From Actinomycetes bacterium (GTDB taxonomy: Bacteria; Actinomycetota; Actinomycetes; Actinomycetales; Beutenbergiaceae): DNA of 5,026 nt. The DNA is taken from the NCBI GenBank assembly GCA_021793935.1, contig JAJYRV010000183.1, forward strand, positions 1 to 5,026, written 5' to 3'. Below the pieces are notes generated by a model. The model was not told the origin of the DNA. It did no database searches and was given only the letters and a program-made list of their open reading frames with translations. Within the stretch, counting starts at the first letter, position 1. The number at the start of each line of letters is the position of its first letter. The translations under genes and the position numbers were made by a program. Shown here piece after piece: positions 1 through 4,097 of the stretch.

Positions 1-560
1 ATCTCGCGATCGGCGGATTCCGGATCCGCCATCACCGCCCACTGATCGACTACCCGGGAGAACTGGTTCGCATCGATCTGCGTGGCCGAGGCGACGAGGA
101 ACTCCTCGCCACTTTCCGGGTGGAGCAGGAGCTCGCGGTGCTTCTCGGTCTTCGTGCATTTGCGGGAAATGAGTTCCGCGTGGTCGCGGGTGATCTTGCC
201 ATCCGCGAGCGCTTGGCGCGTGTGGGGGAGGGTGTCCTTCAGGGACTTCGCGAGCTTCACGGTTCGAGTGGAACTCGCGCGGGTCGTGCCCGTGTAGTTC
301 GTCAACCAGGAGGTGAAGGTGCGGTGCCCATCGAGCGCCCACATCCCGCTCGCCTCCGCGGCGCTGACGGCTTCGGCCTGCAGTGCCGCGAGCGCGCGGT
401 TCACGCCCTCGATCGCGATGATCGCTTCGTTCGCGGCAGCCCCTGGCATGCCTCGCCAGTCCAACGCGGCGAACTTCTTGAGCTGACTCGCCATCGCTTC
501 TAGCTCACCCGTGGGCACCCCCGGCGTAGGTGGGGGAGTGGGTGAGGGTTCGGCCGCCAC
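1..560 (-). CDS. DUF222 / 13E12-family protein (HNH-endonuclease type), N-terminal part
   Basis: Partial gene; the 3' end lies beyond the left edge. The 186 visible residues start MAAEPSPTPPPTPG, a Pro-rich leader, followed by an Ala-rich helical region (about 20-75) and a stretch typical of DUF222: DGHRTFTSWL (77-86), a Ser/Thr-Arg helix, then LPHTRQALADGKITRDHAEL (111-130). Proteins of this family (the mycobacterial 13E12 repeat family) usually carry an HNH nuclease domain near the C-terminus and occur in many copies in actinobacterial genomes; their role is not established. The HNH part is not in view, so nuclease activity is inferred only. The GTG start at 560 was chosen because a perfect AGGAGG stands four bases upstream, slightly close. 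An in-frame GTG at 611 would add 17 residues and cannot be excluded. The frame is open throughout with no sign of decay. Confidence 0.88.
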   Translation of the reverse strand, partial: MAAEPSPTPPPTPGVPTGELEAMASQLKKFAALDWRGMPGAAANEAIIAIEGVNRALAALQAEAVSAAEASGMWALDGHRTFTSWLTNYTGTTRASSTRTVKLAKSLKDTLPHTRQALADGKITRDHAELISRKCTKTEKHRELLLHPESGEEFLVASATQIDANQFSRVVDQWAVMADPESADRE

Positions 561-564
561 GTCG

Positions 565-570
565 CCTCCT
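565..570 (-). promoter_or_regulatory. Ribosome binding site of the DUF222 gene
   Basis: A perfect AGGAGG on the minus strand, four bases before the GTG at 560. It decides the start in favour of 560 over the in-frame GTG at 611, although the spacing is shorter than the usual 5-9 bases. Confidence 0.6.
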
Positions 571-617
571 TTGGCTCTTGCGTGCTGAACGGGTGCTGCT
601 CCTATTGCCACAATCCT

Positions 618-623
618 ATCATA
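618..623 (-). promoter_or_regulatory. Putative -10 element (TATGAT) of the DUF222 gene
   Basis: TATGAT on the minus strand matches the TATAAT consensus at five of six positions. It lies in the AT-richer divergent spacer (561-703), the natural place for promoters of both flanking genes. No good -35 hexamer is found at 16-18 bases. Transcription would begin near 611, giving a leader of about 50 bases to the GTG at 560, or a leaderless message if the GTG at 611 is used. Confidence 0.4.
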
Positions 624-690
624 CGCATGTTCTAGAGAGCAAGGGGTCTGTGGGAACAATTTAGCACGGCTGTTTCAGGGGCGTTCGCGC

Positions 691-696
691 TACGAT
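691..696 (+). promoter_or_regulatory. Putative -10 element (TACGAT) of the asparaginase gene, leaderless arrangement
   Basis: TACGAT fits the actinobacterial TANNNT pattern and ends seven bases before the ATG at 704, so transcription would start at or next to the A of the start codon. There is no purine-rich Shine-Dalgarno sequence before this ATG (the bases are CGCAGCC), which fits a leaderless mRNA. A convincing -35 hexamer is not visible. Seen: the hexamer and its distance. Inferred: the transcription start. Confidence 0.45.
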
Positions 697-703
697 CGCA
701 GCC

Positions 704-1735
704 ATGACACGGATAGCGTTCATCGGCACGGGCGGCACCTTCTCGAACGAGGGCACATCGCCGACCGACTACCTGTCATATCTGCACGCCGGGAAAGTGT
801 TGCCCGCCGCCAAGGTGCTGCGCCTCCTGCCGGACGTCGGCGAGTGGGCAACGATCGTTCCCGTCCCGTTCGCGGCGCTGCGCTCAAAGGAGATCGGCCC
901 CGAGCAGTGGATCCGCCTCGCGCGCCGCGTGAGCGAAGTCGCTGCCGATCCGAAGATCGATGGCGTCATCGTCTCCCACGGCACCGGCGCGGTGGAGGAG
1001 ACCGCCTACTTCCTCCACCTGACCGTCGATGCCGCCGCGCCGATCGTGCTCGTGGGTGCCCAGCGCCCGCCCACGACGATCGGATCGGACGCCCAGAAGA
1101 ACTTCCTCGACGCCGTCCACTGGATCCGCGCCCACCCCCGCGATCGGGGTGAGGGGCAGGCCGAGGCGAGCGGCGCCGTCGTCGTGATGGATCAGCGCGT
1201 CCATAGTGCCCGCGACGCCGCGAAACTCGCGAACCACACCCTGTCCGCGATGGAGTCGCCGGCGGCGGGCCCGCTCGCGCGCGTGAATGCGGACGGCACC
1301 CTGACTGCCTATCGCCGGCCGGTGCGCCGCCACACGGCCAGGAGCGAATTCGCCGCGCGGCAGGCGGCGGCGCGGCGAGGGGGCGGCGAGGGTCTGCCCC
1401 GGGTGGACATCGTGCATCAGTACGCGGGTGCGGATGCCGCTGCGCTCGATGCGCACGTTGCTGCGGGGGCGCAGGGGCTCGTCGTCGTCGGGTTCCCGCC
1501 GGGCACCAACACCCCGGCGATCGAGGAGGCGATCACCGCGCACGCGCAGGCAGGAGTGACGATCGTGCAGGCCTCCCGCGCCATCCGCGACCCGCAGATC
1601 CTTCCCCGAGCCGACCTCGCCGGGCGGGTCCTCAACACCGACCTCAGCCCCCAGCACGCGCGGATCCTCCTCATGCTCGCGCTCGCGGAAGGGTATCGGG
1701 GCGGCGAGGTGCAGCGGGTGTTTCAGGAGTATTGA
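704..1735 (+). CDS. Asparaginase-family amidohydrolase with altered substrate-amino-binding residues
   Basis: A full-length 343-residue member of the asparaginase/glutaminase family (type I/II fold, usual length 320-350). The N-terminal signature IGTGGTFSNEG (7-17) holds the nucleophile Thr12. The second signature SHGTGAVEETAYFL (91-104) holds catalytic Thr94, and Lys174 in RDAAKL completes the Thr-Lys-Asp-type site except that the usual Asp of HGTD is Gly95. Ser61 appears to match Ser58 of E. coli AnsB, but the next residue is Lys62 where AnsB has Gln59. The C-terminal domain (about 232-343) ends SPQHARILLMLALAEG...FQEY, as in the family. No signal peptide is seen, so it is probably cytoplasmic. 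Family members hydrolyse a side-chain amide to acid and ammonia; here the missing amino-group ligands make L-asparagine a doubtful substrate. Residues 211-230 form an Arg/Ala/Gly-rich loop longer than in AnsB. Start ATG 704 is the first residue of the conserved domain and has a -10 element close upstream. It is a single gene, not visibly in an operon. Confidence 0.9.
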   Translation: MTRIAFIGTGGTFSNEGTSPTDYLSYLHAGKVLPAAKVLRLLPDVGEWATIVPVPFAALRSKEIGPEQWIRLARRVSEVAADPKIDGVIVSHGTGAVEETAYFLHLTVDAAAPIVLVGAQRPPTTIGSDAQKNFLDAVHWIRAHPRDRGEGQAEASGAVVVMDQRVHSARDAAKLANHTLSAMESPAAGPLARVNADGTLTAYRRPVRRHTARSEFAARQAAARRGGGEGLPRVDIVHQYAGADAAALDAHVAAGAQGLVVVGFPPGTNTPAIEEAITAHAQAGVTIVQASRAIRDPQILPRADLAGRVLNTDLSPQHARILLMLALAEGYRGGEVQRVFQEY

Positions 1736-1763
1736 CGACGGCGCTCGCGGCCGTCCGCGCGGC

Positions 1764-1794
1764 CCTCGCCCGCCGCTGTGCTCCCCTGGCGAGG
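1764..1794 (+). terminator. Possible GC hairpin downstream of the asparaginase gene
   Basis: CCTCGCC (1764-1770) and GGCGAGG (1788-1794) are perfect inverse complements, giving a 7-bp stem with a 17-base loop. It starts about 30 bases after the asparaginase stop. There is no following T-run and the loop is long, so it may be chance in GC-rich DNA. A smaller hairpin, CGCGG/CCGCG with a CCGT loop, lies at 1746-1759. Confidence 0.25.
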
Positions 1795-1849
1795 AGCGCT
1801 GAGGTCGGCCGGGAACCCCGCCCCTGAGATTCCCACCACAAACCGCACC

Positions 1850-1861
1850 CGAAACGTTTCG
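1850..1861. promoter_or_regulatory. Operator O1, perfect palindrome CGAAACGTTTCG
   Basis: A perfect 12-bp palindrome with a central CG, the hallmark of LacI/GalR-family repressor sites (compare the AAACGTTT core of the PurR site). An identical copy stands 47 bp downstream. It overlaps the place where a -35 element of the transporter promoter would lie. No LacI-type regulator gene is in the window. Confidence 0.7.
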
Positions 1862-1885
1862 ATTTCGCGCGAATCGTGGCAACAT
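1857..1885 (+). promoter_or_regulatory. Tentative promoter of the MFS transporter gene
   Basis: The best hexamer pair I can find is TTTCGA (1857-1862) and CAACAT (1880-1885) with a 17-base spacer, each matching consensus at only three positions. Transcription would start near 1892, so O1 would overlap the -35 and O2 would lie just after the start. This is the usual layout for repression by a repressor bound at two sites. The hexamers are weak and the call rests mainly on position. Confidence 0.25.
1860..1876. repeat. Inverted repeat between the two operators (CGATT-7-AATCG)
   Basis: CGATT (1860-1864) and AATCG (1872-1876) flank TCGCGCG; the inner TTCGCGCGAA (1864-1873) is itself a perfect 10-bp palindrome. 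It touches the right edge of O1. It could be a third, different regulator site or a degenerate relative of O1/O2, or chance. Confidence 0.3.
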
Positions 1886-1896
1886 TGGTCGGTACG

Positions 1897-1908
1897 CGAA
1901 ACGTTTCG
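1897..1908. promoter_or_regulatory. Operator O2, perfect palindrome CGAAACGTTTCG
   Basis: Second identical 12-bp copy of O1, 22 bases before the transporter start codon. The centre-to-centre distance from O1 is 47 bp, about 4.5 helical turns, so the two sites face opposite sides of the helix if the DNA is straight. Two exact copies in one 194-base spacer are very unlikely by chance. Confidence 0.7.
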
Positions 1909-1929
1909 ACACCTGGTGACACGCACTCG

Positions 1930-3333
1930 ATGACAGCACTGACCAACACCGCCCCACTGAACGTTCGCGCCGCGGCTCGTGCCCGGCGCATTTCAATGAC
2001 CAAATGGGTCCTGCTCCTCGGCTCGATGGCCGCGCTGGGGGCGATGACCACGGATATGTACTTGCCCTCCCTTCCCGAGGTCGCCAGCGAGCTCGGCACC
2101 GGGATGTCGCAGGTGCAGTTCACGATCGCCGGCACCCTCATCGGCGGCGCCGTGGGGCAGTTGTTCATCGGCCCGATGTCCGACCGGTTCGGCCGGCGCG
2201 CCCCGGTGTTCGTGGGCCTCATCGTTCACGTGATCGCCTCGCTGCTGTGCGCGATCACCTTCTCGGTGGCGCCGCTGTTCGTGCTGCGGATGTTCCAAGG
2301 GGTCGGCAACGCCGCGGCCGGGGTCGTGGCGATCGCCGTCATCCGGGACCGGATGAGCGGGGCGGAGGCCTCGGGGCTGCTCTCCCGGCTCATGCTCGTC
2401 ATCGGGATCGCCCCGCTGCTCGCGCCCACGGTCGGCGCCGCGCTCGCGCACATGTGGGGGTGGCGCTCGATCTTCATCGTGCTCGCGAGCCTCGGGATGT
2501 CGTTGCTCGTGCTCGTGTGGAAGTTCCTGCCCGAGACCCTGCCCGCGGCCAAGCGCATCACGAGCACGCGCGAGGTGATGGTCTCCTACCGGGTGCTGCT
2601 CGGCGACCGCCGTTTCCTCGCCTACGCGCTGCTTCCCGGCCTCGCGCAGGCGGCGTTGTTCGCCTACGTCGCCGGGTCCCCGTTCGTGCTCCGCGAGGGT
2701 TTCAACCTCACCCCGGGGCAGTTCTCCCTGCTCTTCGCCGCGAACGGGCTCGGGCTCGTCATCGCCGCGCAGGTGAACGCTGCGCTGGTGAAGAAGTTCG
2801 CGCCGGTGCGGATCATGCGCCTGGCCGCCCCGTTCGCGGCGCTGTTCGCGGTTGCCCTGTTCGTCACCGCCCTCACCGGCTTCGGCGGTATCTTCGGGCT
2901 GCTCATCCCGCTGTTCTTCCTCCTCACGGCCAACGCGTTCATCCCGCCGAACGCGTCCGCGCTCGCACTCACCCGCCACGGGGACCGCGCGGGTGGGGCC
3001 GCGGCCTTCATCGGCGCGGTGCAGGCGGGCACGGCAGGACTCATGGCCCCCGCCGTGGGGATGCTCGGCGGCGACGGCGCCGCGATGGCAACCGTCATCC
3101 TCGCCTCCGTGCTCGTCTCGGTCACGGTGCTCAGCCTCACCGGCGTGTATCGCCGCGGCGGGTGGACGGCGAACCACCCGAGCGAGCCGGAGCTCGCCGA
3201 GACGGCCGAGGCAGCCGGCGACGTGCGCGTGCCCGAGCTTGCCGCGGGCGCCGAGCCCATCGCCGTCGTCGATCCGGACGGGGATACCTCCGTTGGCGCG
3301 AGCGCGGAACCCGCCGGAGCCGCGGCGCGCTGA
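1930..3333 (+). CDS. Bcr/CflA-family MFS multidrug efflux transporter
   Basis: A 467-residue inner-membrane transporter of the major facilitator superfamily, drug:H+ antiporter class. TM1 (about 25-45) runs into the Bcr/CflA hallmark TTDMYLPSLPEVASEL (40-55). TM2 is followed by MFS motif A, GPMSDRFGRR (81-90). FQGVGNAAAGVVAIAVIRD (122-140) covers TM4, and GIAPLLAPTVGAAL (159-172) is the TM5 antiporter motif. The remaining hydrophobic segments up to about 407 give roughly 12 in total. Relatives export drugs such as bicyclomycin or chloramphenicol, or small metabolites; the substrate here is unknown. The C-terminus has a hydrophilic tail (410-467) rich in Ala, Glu and Pro, longer than in the E. 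coli Bcr protein. ATG 1930 was chosen: GGTGA lies ten bases before it, and the upstream in-frame GTG at 1876 would put operator O2 inside the coding region. ATG 1996 is possible but has no ribosome site. The two palindromes upstream suggest LacI-type control. Confidence 0.93.
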   Translation: MTALTNTAPLNVRAAARARRISMTKWVLLLGSMAALGAMTTDMYLPSLPEVASELGTGMSQVQFTIAGTLIGGAVGQLFIGPMSDRFGRRAPVFVGLIVHVIASLLCAITFSVAPLFVLRMFQGVGNAAAGVVAIAVIRDRMSGAEASGLLSRLMLVIGIAPLLAPTVGAALAHMWGWRSIFIVLASLGMSLLVLVWKFLPETLPAAKRITSTREVMVSYRVLLGDRRFLAYALLPGLAQAALFAYVAGSPFVLREGFNLTPGQFSLLFAANGLGLVIAAQVNAALVKKFAPVRIMRLAAPFAALFAVALFVTALTGFGGIFGLLIPLFFLLTANAFIPPNASALALTRHGDRAGGAAAFIGAVQAGTAGLMAPAVGMLGGDGAAMATVILASVLVSVTVLSLTGVYRRGGWTANHPSEPELAETAEAAGDVRVPELAAGAEPIAVVDPDGDTSVGASAEPAGAAAR

Positions 3334-3341
3334 CGAGCGGA

Positions 3342-3365
3342 CCCGTACGCTGCACGTACGCCGGG
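3342..3365. terminator. Hairpin between convergent transporter and toxin genes
   Basis: CGTACG (3344-3349) and CGTACG (3355-3360) form a 6-bp stem around a five-base loop, and CC/GG beyond them (3342-3343 with bases in 3363-3365) can extend it across a two-base bulge. It fills nearly the whole 33-base gap between the transporter stop (3331-3333) and the toxin stop codon (3367-3369), a place where a bidirectional terminator is expected. There is no T-run on either side, so an intrinsic-terminator role is inferred from position. Confidence 0.45.
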
Positions 3366-3366
3366 C

Positions 3367-3648
3367 CTAGCGGTAGATGCTGCTCCGGCGTCCGATTTCG
3401 ACAACCACGATGACGAGCTCGCTGTCAATGAGTTCGCAGACCCCCCGATAGTCTCCGATCCGGTAACGCCAGAACCCGGTGAGGTTCCCGCGCAAACCTG
3501 CGCCGCGAACGCGGGGGTCTTCGAGGTGGGAAATGGCGTGGAGGGTCTTTAGGATCCGGCGCTGAGCATCGGCGTCGAGCCGAAGGAGTGCCGTGCGAGC
3601 CTGCGGATGGAAGCGCAGGGTCCAGGAGCGATGTGCTCGCGCCGTCAC
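3367..3648 (-). CDS. RelE/ParE-family toxin of a type II toxin-antitoxin system
   Basis: A 93-residue basic protein with the RelE/ParE plan: a first strand WTLRFHPQA (9-17), two helices with LLRLDADAQRRILKTL (21-36), then LRGNLTGFWRYRIGDYRGVCEL (52-73) and the closing strands ELVIVVVEIGRRSSIYR (77-93). Arg61, Arg63, Arg68 and the terminal Arg-rich strand match the conserved basic residues of the family; the frequent His in the last strand (HRRDVYR type) is Gly86 here. RelE members cleave mRNA in the ribosomal A site, while ParE members poison gyrase; sequence alone does not decide, but the GNLTGFWRYRIGDYR stretch is RelE-like. It begins with GTG at 3648, overlapping the antitoxin TGA by four bases (GTGA) with no Shine-Dalgarno sequence of its own, so translation is probably coupled to the antitoxin. 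Length is normal and the frame is intact. Confidence 0.92.
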   Translation of the reverse strand: MTARAHRSWTLRFHPQARTALLRLDADAQRRILKTLHAISHLEDPRVRGAGLRGNLTGFWRYRIGDYRGVCELIDSELVIVVVEIGRRSSIYR

Positions 3649-3920
3649 TGCACGTCGTTGAGTAACGATAGGTCAGGCTCACCCAGCGCGACGCCGGACT
3701 CATCGGCCACCTGCACGAGGGTTGGTAGCGAGTCGAGCGAGGCGCGCGCCTGGGCGGAACGTTCCCGAATGGCTGCTTCCCATTCAAGTTGATCAAGCTC
3801 GGCAATGACGGTTTCGCGCACCAGCTCACTCTTCGACAATCCCAAGCGTTCCGCAACTCGCGCCAGCCGCGCATCGACTTCGGCCGGCAGACGGAAGCTC
3901 GTGGGGGAGTTCGTTTTCAT
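3645..3920 (-). CDS. Ribbon-helix-helix antitoxin (RelB/CopG-like)
   Basis: A 91-residue protein. Residues 7-43 (TSFRLPAEVDARLARVAERL, then GLSKSELVRETV) form a typical ribbon-helix-helix DNA-binding domain: a short strand, helix A, the turn GLSKSE and helix B. The acidic C-terminal half (44-91, with EWEAA, DESGVALGEPDLSLL) would wrap and neutralise the toxin. It should be a dimer that also represses its own promoter. ATG 3920 is chosen because GGAGG stands five bases upstream (3926-3930); a TTG at 3932 in frame would overlap that ribosome site and is rejected. First gene of the two-gene operon, with the toxin following in a four-base overlap, the standard antitoxin-first order. Confidence 0.92.
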   Translation of the reverse strand: MKTNSPTSFRLPAEVDARLARVAERLGLSKSELVRETVIAELDQLEWEAAIRERSAQARASLDSLPTLVQVADESGVALGEPDLSLLNDVQ

Positions 3921-3925
3921 CCTCG

Positions 3926-3930
3926 CCTCC
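3926..3930 (-). promoter_or_regulatory. Ribosome binding site of the antitoxin (GGAGG)
   Basis: GGAGG on the minus strand, five bases before ATG 3920. It shares bases with the inner direct repeat of the operator, so a bound repressor lies at the ribosome-site DNA. It fixes the antitoxin start. Confidence 0.75.
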
Positions 3931-3947
3931 AACTACAATCCAACTAC
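3928..3947. promoter_or_regulatory. Direct-repeat operator of the toxin-antitoxin operon
   Basis: Two perfect copies of GTAGTTGGA on the minus strand (TCCAACTAC at 3928-3936 and 3939-3947 on the plus strand), separated by two bases, so the period is exactly 11 bp. RHH repressors commonly bind tandem sites about one helical turn apart as adjacent dimers. The repeats lie between the -10 box and the antitoxin start, where binding would block transcription. The direct repeats are seen; antitoxin binding is inferred. Confidence 0.65.
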
Positions 3948-3952
3948 GTTCG

Positions 3953-3958
3953 ATTTTA
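3953..3958 (-). promoter_or_regulatory. -10 element (TAAAAT) of the toxin-antitoxin operon
   Basis: TAAAAT on the minus strand matches TATAAT at five of six positions and stands out in this GC-rich window. A weak -35 (TGTCCA, three of six) lies 17 bases upstream at 3976-3981. Transcription would start inside or at the edge of the direct repeats at 3928-3947, giving a leader of about 25 bases. Confidence 0.55.
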
Positions 3959-4061
3959 TGGCACCGCCTCGCAATTGGACAGAGGGCAGCTCGAACTGTG
4001 GAAACCAGTGCCGGGAGGCCGCCGCCCCCGCTTCGCCTTTGACGGAATCTGCGCCAGTTAG

Positions 4062-4091
4062 TTGGCAGATACCGGAAGCTCGGGGCAGAGT
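4062..4091 (+). promoter_or_regulatory. Putative promoter of the aldehyde dehydrogenase gene
   Basis: TTGGCA (4062-4067) matches the -35 consensus at five of six positions. With an 18-base spacer follows CAGAGT (4086-4091), a weak -10. It ends six bases before ATG 4098, so the message would be leaderless or nearly so. The purine stretch GGAAG just before the ATG is too close to act as a standard ribosome site. Confidence 0.35.
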
Positions 4092-4097
4092 GGAAGC

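Noticed and set aside
120..503. Plus-strand open frame in the left part
   Set aside because: It lies opposite the DUF222 gene, whose minus-strand frame gives recognisable family sequence. The plus-strand product has no recognisable feature.
561..703. Search for an RNA gene or riboswitch in the divergent spacer
   Set aside because: Only promoter-like hexamers are seen. There is no long stem, no conserved riboswitch core and no tRNA-like cloverleaf.
1876..1929. GTG 1876 as transporter start (18 extra residues)
   Set aside because: It would place operator O2 in the coding region and has no ribosome site. The homologous protein begins around ATG 1930 or later.
884..1996. Long open frame on the minus strand opposite the asparaginase gene
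   Set aside because: It is an antisense shadow of a well-supported gene and runs across the operator region. No family features and no ribosome site are seen.
2004..3413. Long open frame on the plus strand inside the transporter gene
   Set aside because: Its product is Arg/His/Pro-rich low-complexity sequence with no domain. It is the +1 shadow of a GC-rich gene whose own frame has clear MFS motifs.
3921..3932. TTG 3932 as antitoxin start
   Set aside because: It overlaps the good GGAGG site that serves ATG 3920.
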